Assembly (NCBI RefSeq): GCF_018449695.1
Contig: NZ_JAAVUY010000002.1
Location: forward strand, 310,001-374,000
Length of the DNA: 64,000 bases
Source: Bradyrhizobium sp. dw_411
GTDB taxonomy: Bacteria; Pseudomonadota; Alphaproteobacteria; Rhizobiales; Xanthobacteraceae
Direction: 5' to 3'
Part shown: positions 16,679-24,617 of the stretch, in pieces
How positions within the stretch are numbered: the first letter of the stretch is position 1
How the letters are laid out: each line of letters opens with the position of its first letter
Position numbers and translations under genes: made by a program
The notes under the pieces: model-generated
Databases searched by the model: none
What the model was told of the DNA's origin: nothing
What the model saw: only the letters and a program-made list of their open reading frames with translations

Positions 16679-17511
16679 TGCCAGCTTTTGCGGAAGCGAT
16701 CGAACGGCGGTTTGGCGATGGCGGTCCGTCTGGCGAGGGGGCAGCCGACAACGAGTTCATCCGTCGCGTGCTCTCGCGAAAGACGGTGCGCCGTTACAGC
16801 GACGTGATCCCGAGCGATGGCCTACTCGATCTGCTCGTCGCCGCGGCCTTGAGCACGTCGGCGAAATCGGATTTTCAGCAAGCGTCGATCCTGCGCGTCA
16901 CAGATGCCACGCAGCGCGCCGCGATCGGCAAGCTGTTCCCGAGCATGCCGTGGATCGGCGCCTCACCGGTGTTCTTCGTGTTTCTGGGCGATGCGCGGCG
17001 ATTGCAGCGTATCGGCGAATTGCGCGGCAAGCCGGTGCGCAACGGAACGCTGGAAGGTTTCTTTAATGCCAGCGTCGATGCGGCGCTGGCGATGCAGACC
17101 ATGATTCTGTGCGCGGAATCCGCGGGGCTCGGTGTCTGCCCCATCAGCGTCCTCCGCAACGAGGTCGACAAGGTCGCGGACATTCTCGGTCTGCCCGCTC
17201 TGGTGTTTCCGGTCGCGGGACTTTGCCTCGGCTATCCCCAGAGTGAGGGCTACGTCAGCCTGCGGCTGCCGCGCGAGATCACGACGCATCGCGATCGTTA
17301 CGATGACAGCGCGCTTGCCGCGGCCATTGATGGCTACGACCGCCGGCGCGATGCGGTGCACGCCATACCCCGGGAGCAACAGCGCTCCAACGCGGAATTC
17401 GGCGAGGCGGATTTTTACGGCTGGTCCGAGGATAAGGCCCGGCAGGCCGCCAAGGCGGAAGGCGCGGCGTTCCCGCCCTATCTGCGTTCACATGGGTTTA
17501 GCTTCGACTGA
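16678..17511 (+). CDS. NfsA-type NAD(P)H-dependent nitroreductase/FMN oxidoreductase
   Basis: A 277-residue flavin enzyme. The FMN phosphate motif is seen in SRKTVRRYSD, with the family core AASVDAALAMQTMILCAESAGLGVCPIS (here DAALAMQTMILCAES), and the NfsA-type C-terminus FGEADFYGWSEDKARQ that shapes the NADPH site. Homology begins around LMPAFAEAIERRFGD, so ATG 16678 is the best start; the frame is open back to 16516 without similarity. It may reduce a heterocycle or imine, as RutE does in another pyrimidine pathway, but the substrate is unknown. Confidence 0.85.
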   Translation: MPAFAEAIERRFGDGGPSGEGAADNEFIRRVLSRKTVRRYSDVIPSDGLLDLLVAAALSTSAKSDFQQASILRVTDATQRAAIGKLFPSMPWIGASPVFFVFLGDARRLQRIGELRGKPVRNGTLEGFFNASVDAALAMQTMILCAESAGLGVCPISVLRNEVDKVADILGLPALVFPVAGLCLGYPQSEGYVSLRLPREITTHRDRYDDSALAAAIDGYDRRRDAVHAIPREQQRSNAEFGEADFYGWSEDKARQAAKAEGAAFPPYLRSHGFSFD

Positions 17512-17529
17512 AGGGACCACCACGACCAC

Positions 17530-17546
17530 GATACTTCGCACGTTTT
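17530..17546 (+). promoter_or_regulatory. half-site resembling the MarR boxes
   Basis: GATACTTCGCACGTTTT shares CTTCGCA and the T-rich flank with the sites at 15531 and 16222 but lacks the left arm. It lies 50 bases before the ABC importer gene at 17596. Confidence 0.3.
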
Positions 17547-17595
17547 ATTTTGCTGGCTGTGACAGGCCATTACTCAACGGAGAGGAAGACTGATC

Positions 17596-18450
17596 ATGAA
17601 GACGCATTCGATCGCCTGCACCAATTCCTTGTCACGGCGCCTGCTGCTCGGCTCGATGGCCGCGTTGTTCGCCATGCCGATGATGATCGGCAATGCCAAA
17701 GCCGCCGGCCTTGAAGAGATCAAGAAGCGCGGTCTCATCGTGGCGACCGAGGACGATTTCCGTCCCTTCGAATTCGTCAAGGACGGCAAGGCAACCGGGT
17801 TCGACAATGAGCTGATCGAAGACATGCGCAAGGTTGCGCCATTCGAGATCAAGCAGGAAATCCTGCCCTGGACCGGCATTCTGGCCGGCGTCAGCACCGG
17901 CAAGTACGATGCCGCCATTACCGCGGTGCTCATCACCAAGGAACGCAAGCAGTCGCTCGAATTCACCAGCCCGATCGCGGACGCCACGCATTATTACGCC
18001 AAGCGCAAGGACGACAAGTCGATCAACTCGATCAAGGATCTCAACGGAAAGACCGTTGGCGTTCAGGCCGGCAGCGCCATGCTGGCCCGTCTGCCGGAAC
18101 TGAGCGCGATGCTCGAGAAGGAAGGCGGCAAGCTCGGCAAGGTCGTCGAATATACGTCTTATCCTGAGGCCTATCAGGATCTGGCGCTCGGCCGGGTCGA
18201 TTACGTCGTCAATACCGTCATCAACCTGCAGACGCTGGTCGCCGAAAAGCCGATCTTCGAGGTCGGTCAGGCTGTCTCCGGTCCGTCGTTCCCGGCCTGG
18301 GCTGTTGCGAAGGATAACAAGGAACTGCTAGCCTTCCTGAACGACTTCATCGCCAAGGAAAAGGCCAGCGGCCGGTTTGCCGAGCTGCAGAAGAAGTGGT
18401 TTGGCGAAGCGTTCCCGAACCTGCCGGTTGCGTTTGAGCCGCAGTTCTAA
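17596..18450 (+). CDS. periplasmic substrate-binding protein, polar amino-acid family (SBP_bac_3)
   Basis: A 284-residue receptor. The N-terminus has SRRLLLGSMAALFA (about 13-26), a twin-arginine-like export signal cleaved near residue 36. The mature protein has the family pattern GLIVATEDDFRPFEF and GFDNELIEDM, then VGVQAGSA in lobe 2. It starts after AGAGGAAG. It is followed by two permeases and an ATPase in the standard order and lies 84 bp after the nitroreductase. The ligand may be an amino or ureido acid, but cannot be told by eye. Confidence 0.9.
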   Translation: MKTHSIACTNSLSRRLLLGSMAALFAMPMMIGNAKAAGLEEIKKRGLIVATEDDFRPFEFVKDGKATGFDNELIEDMRKVAPFEIKQEILPWTGILAGVSTGKYDAAITAVLITKERKQSLEFTSPIADATHYYAKRKDDKSINSIKDLNGKTVGVQAGSAMLARLPELSAMLEKEGGKLGKVVEYTSYPEAYQDLALGRVDYVVNTVINLQTLVAEKPIFEVGQAVSGPSFPAWAVAKDNKELLAFLNDFIAKEKASGRFAELQKKWFGEAFPNLPVAFEPQF

Positions 18451-18468
18451 CGGCCGATCCGGTCTGTC

Positions 18469-19116
18469 ATGAGCGCGGCTGATATCGCGGCGATCTTTCA
18501 GGGTGCCATCGTGACAATAACATTGTCAGCGATCGGCATCCTGATCGGACTGCCGATCGGTCTTGGCCTGGCGTTGATCCGCTGGGCCGACGTTCCGGTT
18601 TTAGGCCGGATCGTTGCGCTCTATGTCAGCATGCTGCGCGCCACGCCGCTGGTCACGCTGCTGCTATTGTTGTTTTTTGCGCTGCCCAATATCGGCGTGC
18701 CGATGAGTCCGGTCTCGGCCGCGATCCTTGGGCTGGTCATGAGTACGTCGGCTTTCAACTGCGAAGTATGGCGATCTGCGCTGATGAATTTTCCCAAGGA
18801 CCAGTACGAGGCCGCGCAGTCCGTGGGCATGAACGCGGGGCAGCGTTTTCGCAGGATCGTGTTGCCGCAGATCGTGCCGGTGAGCCTTCCTGGCCTAGTC
18901 AACGAAATGTCGCTGCTGATCAAGGTCACGCCGGTCCTCGCGGTGGTCGGCGTGGTCGACATCACCCGCGCCGCGGTCAGGATCGGCGCCCAGACCTATG
19001 AACCGCTGCCGCCGTTTCTGGTCGCGATTGCCATCTATGTGCCGATCGTCTTCGCACTGGTGTCGTTGCAGCGCTGGATCGAGCGGCGCCAGACCAGGGC
19101 CGAGGCGCTGGCATGA
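18469..19116 (+). CDS. polar amino-acid-type ABC permease, first subunit
   Basis: A 215-residue inner-membrane protein of the HisM/GlnP family with about five helices. The amino-acid permease signature region YVSMLRATPLVTLLLLLFFALP (as LRATPLVTLLLL, about 59-70) and the ATPase loop DQYEAAQSVGMNAGQRFRRIVLPQ (as EAAQSVGMNAGQ) are clear. Its last codon overlaps the next permease start (ATGA). Confidence 0.92.
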   Translation: MSAADIAAIFQGAIVTITLSAIGILIGLPIGLGLALIRWADVPVLGRIVALYVSMLRATPLVTLLLLLFFALPNIGVPMSPVSAAILGLVMSTSAFNCEVWRSALMNFPKDQYEAAQSVGMNAGQRFRRIVLPQIVPVSLPGLVNEMSLLIKVTPVLAVVGVVDITRAAVRIGAQTYEPLPPFLVAIAIYVPIVFALVSLQRWIERRQTRAEALA

Positions 19117-19769
19117 TCCATGATTTCGGCATTGTCTGGAGCGAACGTTCGCTGCTGTTGAGCGGGCTCGCCAATACGGCGATATTGTCGGCGCTGTCGG
19201 CGATCGCAGCGCTGCTGCTGGGATTCCTCGTGACCCCGGCGCTGATGTCGAAACGGCCGGCTATTTTTGGTTTGGCGCGCCTGTTCGTCGATGGCATGCG
19301 ATGCGTTCCGTTCCTGCTGTTCGCTTACATCATCTATTACGGCCTGCCGTCGCTGGGCCTGCGGCTCGACAACTGGAGCTCGGGTCTCGCGGCGCTGATC
19401 ATCTACAACACGGCTTATATGGCGGAGATTCTGCGCGGCGCCTGGGCGGTGCAGCCGCGCGAGCCGATTGAGGCCGGCATCGCCTTTGGTTTTTCGGAGC
19501 TAAAGCTGTTTCGCCGCATCATCCTGCCGCCGCTGCTGCTGTCGGCGGGACCCGTGATCGGCAATCAGATGATCCAGATCGTCAAGGACAGCGCCTTTCT
19601 GACCATCATCGCGCTGCCGGAATTGACGCACGCTGCGAGTTCGATCCAGTCGCGGCATTATATTCCATTCGCGGCCTTCATTACCGCGGTGTTCCTGTAT
19701 TGGGGGCTATGTCTCGTGATCGAAGCCGGGATAAGTTCGATCGGCCGCGTTGCCGAAGCACGCCGATAG
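19113..19769 (+). CDS. polar amino-acid-type ABC permease, second subunit
   Basis: A 218-residue permease paired with the preceding one. It has RLFVDGMRCVPFLLFAYIIYYGLP in the second and third helices (as DGMRCVPFLLFAY) and the coupling segment PIEAGIAFGFSELKLFRRIILPP (as AGIAFGFSELKLFRR). The start overlaps the previous stop and the ATPase gene begins 9 bp after its stop. Confidence 0.92.
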   Translation: MIHDFGIVWSERSLLLSGLANTAILSALSAIAALLLGFLVTPALMSKRPAIFGLARLFVDGMRCVPFLLFAYIIYYGLPSLGLRLDNWSSGLAALIIYNTAYMAEILRGAWAVQPREPIEAGIAFGFSELKLFRRIILPPLLLSAGPVIGNQMIQIVKDSAFLTIIALPELTHAASSIQSRHYIPFAAFITAVFLYWGLCLVIEAGISSIGRVAEARR

Positions 19770-19778
19770 GAACGCGCG

Positions 19779-20564
19779 ATGGCTGAAACCAACAAAGTTC
19801 TCGACGTGGCCGGGGTTTCGAAGCGGTTTGGCGCCAACGAAGTTCTCTCCGATGTCAGCCTCCAGGTCGACAAGGGGGAGACGGTCTGCGTGCTCGGCCC
19901 CTCCGGCTCGGGCAAATCGACGTTGCTGCGCTGTATCAACTGGCTGGAGCGGCCGGACGCCGGACAGATCTATTTAAACGGCGAGCGGGTCGGCATCAAC
20001 AATGCCGGCATCGTCATGGGCGATCGCGACCTGTCGAAGATCAGGACGCGCATCGGCATGGTGTTCCAGCATTTTGCGCTGTGGCCGCATCTGACGGTAT
20101 TGCAAAACCTGATGGAGGCGCCGGTTCAGGTACAACGGCGGCCAAAGGCCGAGGTGCGCGACGAGGCACTGGCGTTGCTGGCGAAGGTCGGGCTCAGCGA
20201 AAAATGCGATGCTTTTCCGGCCCGATTATCGGGCGGACAGAAGCAGCGCGTTGGCGTCGCGCGGGCGCTGGCGATGCGTCCGGATCTCCTGCTATTCGAC
20301 GAGCCCACCAGCGCGCTCGATCCCGAACTGGTCGGCGAAGTGCTAGTCGTGATGCGGGAACTCGCCCATGAGGGCATGACGATGGTGATCGTCACCCATG
20401 AAATGGCTTTCGCGCGCGACGCGGCGACTCGCGTGCTATTTCTGGATCGCGGAAAAGCCGTCGAAACCGGATCGCCGGAAAAGTTTTTCTCCAATCCCGA
20501 AACTGAACGCGCCCGCCAGTTCATCCAGCGCTACGCTGGGGACGTCGCGGGCGGCAGACGCTAA
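19779..20564 (+). CDS. polar amino-acid-type ABC ATPase (GlnQ family)
   Basis: A 261-residue cytoplasmic ATPase. Walker A GPSGSGKST (about 39-47), Q-loop VFQHFALWPHL, signature LSGGQKQR and Walker B LLLFDEPTSALDPE are all intact, with VTHEM as the switch. It completes the importer 17596-20564. About 14 extra residues (INNAGIVMGDRDL) sit before the Q-loop, an insertion seen in some members of the family. Confidence 0.93.
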   Translation: MAETNKVLDVAGVSKRFGANEVLSDVSLQVDKGETVCVLGPSGSGKSTLLRCINWLERPDAGQIYLNGERVGINNAGIVMGDRDLSKIRTRIGMVFQHFALWPHLTVLQNLMEAPVQVQRRPKAEVRDEALALLAKVGLSEKCDAFPARLSGGQKQRVGVARALAMRPDLLLFDEPTSALDPELVGEVLVVMRELAHEGMTMVIVTHEMAFARDAATRVLFLDRGKAVETGSPEKFFSNPETERARQFIQRYAGDVAGGRR

Positions 20565-20590
20565 GAAAAACCACACTGGCAACAAAAGAC

Positions 20591-20636
20591 CTGAGAACAG
20601 AAGACACTGAGAACAGAAGACCTGAGAACAGAAGAC
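20591..20636 (+). repeat. 15-bp tandem repeat between the ABC operon and ridA
   Basis: CTGAGAACAGAAGAC occurs three times in a row (20591-20606 with one added A, 20607-20621, 20622-20636), and a fourth partial unit CTGG runs into the ridA ribosome binding site GGAGG. It probably arose by slippage; the length of the spacer could vary between strains. Confidence 0.85.
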
Positions 20637-20652
20637 CTGGAGGACGTCCACC

Positions 20653-21045
20653 ATGCATCCCATCTTTCACCTTTTGCCCGATGCGCCGAAACCGGTCGCG
20701 CCTTACAGCCACGCGGTTGAGGCGGGCGGTTTTGTTTTCGTGACCGGGCAGCTTGCGACCGATCCGGTTGACGATTCACTCCCCATTCCGCCCGGCATCG
20801 AGGCTCAGACGCACAAGGTGATGGATAATCTGACCCGTGTGCTCAGGGGATGCGGGCTGACGCTGGCCAACATTGTTTGCGTGCGCATCTTCCTGACTGA
20901 TTTCAACGGCGACTATGCCAAGATGAACGAAATCTACGCGACCTATTTCGCAGCCGACAAGCGCCCGGCGCGCACCACCGTCGGCGTGACCGGTCTGGCC
21001 CGTGGCGGGATCATCGAGATCGACATGATCGCCGTGCGGCCATGA
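20653..21045 (+). CDS. ridA: RidA/RutC-family enamine/imine deaminase
   Basis: A 130-residue trimeric cytoplasmic enzyme of the YjgF/YER057c/UK114 family that hydrolyses reactive enamines or aminoacrylates. The conserved arginine R107 (PARTTVGV) and E122 (GGIIEIDMIA) needed for deaminase activity are present. ATG 20653 follows CCTGGAGGACGTCC. It heads a run of four tightly spaced genes with the three DUF1989 proteins, implying that a step there releases an unstable amino or imino compound. RutC in the Rut pyrimidine pathway is the closest functional analogy. Confidence 0.9.
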   Translation: MHPIFHLLPDAPKPVAPYSHAVEAGGFVFVTGQLATDPVDDSLPIPPGIEAQTHKVMDNLTRVLRGCGLTLANIVCVRIFLTDFNGDYAKMNEIYATYFAADKRPARTTVGVTGLARGGIIEIDMIAVRP

Positions 21046-21055
21046 GGTGCCAGCC

Positions 21056-21664
21056 ATGACCCAATCTCTCATCGAAATTCCCGCGAGGCGTGGCAAGGCT
21101 GCCTTTGTCGCGGCCGGGCATGTCGTCACCATCATCAATACCCATGGCGAACAGGTGGTCGACACCTGGGCTTTCAACCGCAATGATCTCGGCGAGTTCA
21201 TGTCGAATGAACATACCCGGGCGCACAGCCTGCATCTGGTGCCGAAGCCCGGTGATATCCTGCGCACCAACAAACGCCGGCCGATCCTGACGCTGACCGA
21301 AGACACGTCCGGAGGAATTCACGACACGCTGATCGCTGCCTGCGACCGTTATCGCTATGCATTTCTCGGCGTGGAGGATTATCACGACAATTGCACGGAT
21401 AATCTCTTCGCGGGAATGCGTGAACTCGGTCTGGAGCCAACGGAAGTGCCGAGCCCGCTCAATCTGTTCATGAATATTCCCTGGAGCGCTGACGGCCAGC
21501 TCGGCTTCGAAGCGCCGCCCCGGCCAGTACCCGGCAGTTACGTTCGTCTGCGGGCCGAGATGGATCTGGTGATCGCCTTTTCCGCCTGTCCGCAGGACAT
21601 CCTGCCGATCAACGGCAAGGCCGGAAAGCCGGTCGAAGCGCATTTTTCGATCGCCGAACAGTAG
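21056..21664 (+). CDS. DUF1989 protein, urea-carboxylase-associated type (first of three)
   Basis: A 202-residue protein with the DUF1989 core: GHVVTIINTHGEQVVDTWAF (as GEQVVDTWAF), DTSGGIHDTLIAACD (83-97) with a putative metal-binding His-Asp, and the end motif AEMDLVIAFSACPQD. ATG 21056 follows AGGTG; a GTG at 21047 is possible. DUF1989 proteins sit beside urea or guanidine carboxylase in other bacteria, where a pair acts as carboxyguanidine deiminase. No carboxylase occurs here. Cytosolic; function probably hydrolysis of an ureido or amidino group (inference). Confidence 0.85.
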   Translation: MTQSLIEIPARRGKAAFVAAGHVVTIINTHGEQVVDTWAFNRNDLGEFMSNEHTRAHSLHLVPKPGDILRTNKRRPILTLTEDTSGGIHDTLIAACDRYRYAFLGVEDYHDNCTDNLFAGMRELGLEPTEVPSPLNLFMNIPWSADGQLGFEAPPRPVPGSYVRLRAEMDLVIAFSACPQDILPINGKAGKPVEAHFSIAEQ

Positions 21665-21684
21665 ATCAAAGTCGGAGCAACGCC

Positions 21685-22503
21685 ATGATCACGGCACAGA
21701 CCAAGCAAGAGATTTCCGAGGCCAATCGGCGGCGTTACGAAGAACTACGGGCGGCGGGACAGGAGCTGACGCCGAAAGGCTTGCCGGATGTCACGCCGCT
21801 CGATGGCGTCCCGATCGTGTCCGACGCCGTGATCGGCCGCGAGCAGGTTCCTGCTGGCTGGTACACGACGGTTCGATTGAAACGCGGCGAGGCGCTACGG
21901 GTCGTGGACGATTCCGGCCGCGCCAGCGTGTCGCTGATCGGCTGGCGCGAGGAAGACACTTCCGAGCGGGTCAATTGCGCCGACACCGTCAAAGTACAGT
22001 GGAGTGCGGCGATCTCGAAAGGCCGCGTGCTGCTGTCGGACATGGGACGGGTGTTTCTGTCGCTGATCGAGGACACCAGCGGTGCCCACGATCTGCTGGT
22101 TGGAGGATCGACGCCGGCCTCGACGCGGGCCGCGTTCGGCGCGACCACGCGTAACACGCATGAGAATTTCCTGGCCGCCGCGGCCAAGGTCGGGCTCGGC
22201 CTTCGGGATATCCCGCCCTGCGTGACGTTTTTTGCGCCGGTATCGCTCGATGACAACGGCTGCTTCCTGTGGGTATCCGGCCGCAAGCGGCCGGGCGACT
22301 TCGTCGATCTGCGAGCCGAGATGAATCTGGTGCTGGTGTTGTCGAATTGCGCCCATCCGCTCGACCCGGCACGGCCGGCCGCGACCGATCCCGTCACGCT
22401 CATTCGCTACCGCGCGCCGTCACCGAAACCAGACGATGCCTGCCGGACGACGTCGCCGGAAATCGTCCGCGCCTTTGAATTCACCGATCGGCTCTACGCC
22501 TGA
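21685..22503 (+). CDS. DUF1989 protein resembling urea carboxylase-associated protein 2
   Basis: A 272-residue protein, longer than its neighbours by an N-terminal helix (SEANRRRYEELRAAG, 11-25). It has the core VPAGWYTTVRLKRGEALRVVDD, the motif DTSGAHD (130-136) and NTHENFLAAAAKVGL. Length and layout match the UCA2 type that forms a complex with UCA1 in the carboxyguanidine deiminase. It lies 20 bp after the first DUF1989 gene and 12 bp before the third. Confidence 0.85.
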   Translation: MITAQTKQEISEANRRRYEELRAAGQELTPKGLPDVTPLDGVPIVSDAVIGREQVPAGWYTTVRLKRGEALRVVDDSGRASVSLIGWREEDTSERVNCADTVKVQWSAAISKGRVLLSDMGRVFLSLIEDTSGAHDLLVGGSTPASTRAAFGATTRNTHENFLAAAAKVGLGLRDIPPCVTFFAPVSLDDNGCFLWVSGRKRPGDFVDLRAEMNLVLVLSNCAHPLDPARPAATDPVTLIRYRAPSPKPDDACRTTSPEIVRAFEFTDRLYA

Positions 22504-22515
22504 GGAGACGCTTCC

Positions 22516-23163
22516 ATGACTGGTCTCGCATCATCGGCACCGGATATGTCCGACGCTGTCTATTCCCATGACATTCCGGCAGAGCGGCCGTGGTCCCGTG
22601 TGCTCAAGCAGGGGCAGACCTTGCGGATCATCGACAGCGAGGGACAGCAGGCGGTCGACGCGTTGCTTTATTGCGCGGAAGATCCGGCAGAGCGTTACAG
22701 CAGCCAGGATACGCTGCGGGTTCAGGGATCGGCCTATATCGAGCTTGGCACGCAACTGATTTCGAACAAGGGCCGGGTGATGGCCCATCTGACGGCGGAT
22801 TCCTGCGGCCGGCACGATACGTCGGCGGGGTGTTGTTCCTGCGAAAGCAACGCTGTGCGCTTCGGCGAAGAGACCAAATATCAGCACGCCTGCCGCGAGA
22901 ACTTCATCCTCGAGCTTTCGAAACATGGCCTGACCAAGCGCGATATTGTCTCGAACCTGAACTTCTTCATGAATGTGCCGATTGATCCCTCAGGCGCATT
23001 CACGGTCGTCGACGGTATCTCGGCGCCGGGAAATTATGTCGATGTCACGGCCGATATGGACGTGCTTTTCGTCATCTCCAATTGTCCGCAGGTCAACAAT
23101 CCCTGCAACGGGTTCAATCCGACCCCGATACGGGTGGTGATCTGGGATGCCCGGGAATCCTGA
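22516..23163 (+). CDS. DUF1989 protein resembling urea carboxylase-associated protein 1
   Basis: A 215-residue protein with a cysteine-rich metal motif CGRHDTSAGCCSCESN (97-112), CRENF (126-130) and a C-terminal NCPQVNNPCNGFNPTPI. Together with the preceding gene it reproduces the UCA2-UCA1 pair, while the 202-residue paralogue is extra. The CCSC cluster has more cysteines than the ACSAESN pattern I expect for the family. The ATG follows GGAGACGCTTCC. Operon end is likely, as a GC-rich hairpin follows. Confidence 0.85.
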   Translation: MTGLASSAPDMSDAVYSHDIPAERPWSRVLKQGQTLRIIDSEGQQAVDALLYCAEDPAERYSSQDTLRVQGSAYIELGTQLISNKGRVMAHLTADSCGRHDTSAGCCSCESNAVRFGEETKYQHACRENFILELSKHGLTKRDIVSNLNFFMNVPIDPSGAFTVVDGISAPGNYVDVTADMDVLFVISNCPQVNNPCNGFNPTPIRVVIWDARES

Positions 23164-23172
23164 ACAGACAGA

Positions 23173-23200
23173 CCCCCGCCGCAGAACGTGTGGCGGTGGG
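23173..23200 (+). terminator. GC-rich hairpin after the DUF1989 operon
   Basis: CCC-CCGCC pairs with GGCGG-T-GGG (8 bp, one bulge) around an 11-base loop, starting 10 bases after the stop. No T tract follows, so termination strength is uncertain. Confidence 0.35.
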
Positions 23201-23291
23201 ATGATGCGCGGAATAAACGCAGTGCAGCGGGTGTTTGGCGGTTTGAAATTCTTGGTCAAATCGAGAGTACTGTTTGTGATTTTCCTGTTTG

Positions 23292-23307
23292 TGGCATACC
23301 GTTTGCT
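23292..23307 (+). promoter_or_regulatory. sigma-54 promoter for the second Liv-type importer operon
   Basis: TGGCATACCGTTTGCT has the invariant GG and GC at exact spacing. The start site would be near 23318, leaving a leader of about 110 bases before the gene at 23430. Confidence 0.75.
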
Positions 23308-23429
23308 TGATACCGGCATGGACTTGGGCGCCGAGAGCGCCGTTGTTTTTGGTTCACGGCCGCCACAATGAGCTGACCCGAGCCAGCACAAAAGTCCTCC
23401 ATATTGAAATCTGAAGGGGAGTATCTGAA

Positions 23430-24614
23430 ATGCCCACACGTCTCACGCGCCGCCAAGCTCTTGTTCTTCCAGCCGGGGTCGCATTGGGGAGCCTCGTCGG
23501 GCGCTCTGCGATGGCGGCAGAACCCATTAAGATCGGTCTGGTTGCCGCACTCTCCGGGCAGTCCGCCAAGTCAGGCGAAGGGATTACCCGCGGGATCACC
23601 ATCGCGATCGACGAGATCAATGCGCGCGGCGGTCTGCTCGGTGGGCGCATGCTCGAACTGGTGCGCCGTGACGACGAATCGAACCCTGCCAAGGGCCAGA
23701 CTGCGGCGCGGGAATTGATCGACAAGGAAGGCGTCGCCATTATCTTCGGCGGCATCGACAGTCCGGTTTCGCTGGCTATCGCGCCGCTGATGAACACCGC
23801 GAAAGTGCCCTTCATGGGCGTGTGGGCGGCAGCGACCAACATCACCCGCAATGGCGCCAATCCCAACTTCGTGTTCCGTGTCTCTGCGGTCGACGTTCTG
23901 GTGGATCGCGCATTGATCAAGCATGCGATGACCAGCTTTAGCTCCAAGAAGCCGGGGCTGATCCTGGTCAATAACGGCTGGGGCGAATCCAACCTGGCCG
24001 GCCTGACCGCCGCGGCGGAAGCTGCGGGCATCAAGCTCGCGGCTGCGGAAAAGTTCGACGACAAGGACGCCGACATGACACCGCAGTTGCAGCGGCTGCG
24101 TGAAGCGGGTGCGGATACGTTGATCCTGGTCGGTAATGCCGCGCCGGGCGCGCAAGTTGTCAAAGGGCTTCAACGCTCAGCCTGGACGGTGCCGATCGTG
24201 TCGCATTGGGGCATTTCAGGCGGACGCTTCCCCGAGCTCGCCGGATCCTGGGCAGGCAAAGTGCATTTCGTCCAGACCTACAGCTTCTTCGGTTCGCAAA
24301 ACGATGTCGGCAAGCGTGTGCTTGCGGCGATGATGGCGAAATATCCCGATGTCAAAGGCCCCGGCGACGTCACCCCGCCGGTCGGTGTTGCGAACGCCTA
24401 TGACGCGATGCAGTTGACCGCGCTTGCGCTCGCCAAGGCCGGCTCGACCGATGGTACCAAACTGCGCGAAGGTTTTCTTGGCATCGAAAGCTATCAAGGC
24501 TTGATCAAGAACTACACCAAGCCCTTCACGGACGACAACCACGACGCCTTGAATGAAAATGACTACGTGATGGTCCGGTATAATGGAGACCAGATCGAGC
24601 CCATCACGGGCTGA
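23430..24614 (+). CDS. periplasmic substrate-binding protein, LivK-like (Peripla_BP_6), second set
   Basis: A 394-residue receptor starting MPTRLTRRQALVLPAGVALG, a twin-arginine-like signal peptide (RRQALVLP) cleaved near residue 31. The mature chain begins PIKIGLVAALSGQSAKSGE, a typical first strand and loop, and has GGIDSPVSLAIAPL and the lobe-2 motif WGESN. GGGGAG precedes ATG 23430. Behind a sigma-54 promoter and directly ahead of livH and the fused LivMGF protein. Only weakly similar by eye to the receptor at 6972-8150, so the two importers probably take different compounds. Confidence 0.9.
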   Translation: MPTRLTRRQALVLPAGVALGSLVGRSAMAAEPIKIGLVAALSGQSAKSGEGITRGITIAIDEINARGGLLGGRMLELVRRDDESNPAKGQTAARELIDKEGVAIIFGGIDSPVSLAIAPLMNTAKVPFMGVWAAATNITRNGANPNFVFRVSAVDVLVDRALIKHAMTSFSSKKPGLILVNNGWGESNLAGLTAAAEAAGIKLAAAEKFDDKDADMTPQLQRLREAGADTLILVGNAAPGAQVVKGLQRSAWTVPIVSHWGISGGRFPELAGSWAGKVHFVQTYSFFGSQNDVGKRVLAAMMAKYPDVKGPGDVTPPVGVANAYDAMQLTALALAKAGSTDGTKLREGFLGIESYQGLIKNYTKPFTDDNHDALNENDYVMVRYNGDQIEPITG

Positions 24615-24617
24615 TCG

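Noticed and set aside
20591..20636. CRISPR-like repeats
   Set aside because: Units are 15 bp in direct tandem without spacers and no cas genes are present.
23147..23371. Possible 74-residue protein in the gap before the second Liv importer
   Set aside because: It overlaps the DUF1989 stop, lacks a ribosome binding site and runs across the sigma-54 promoter.
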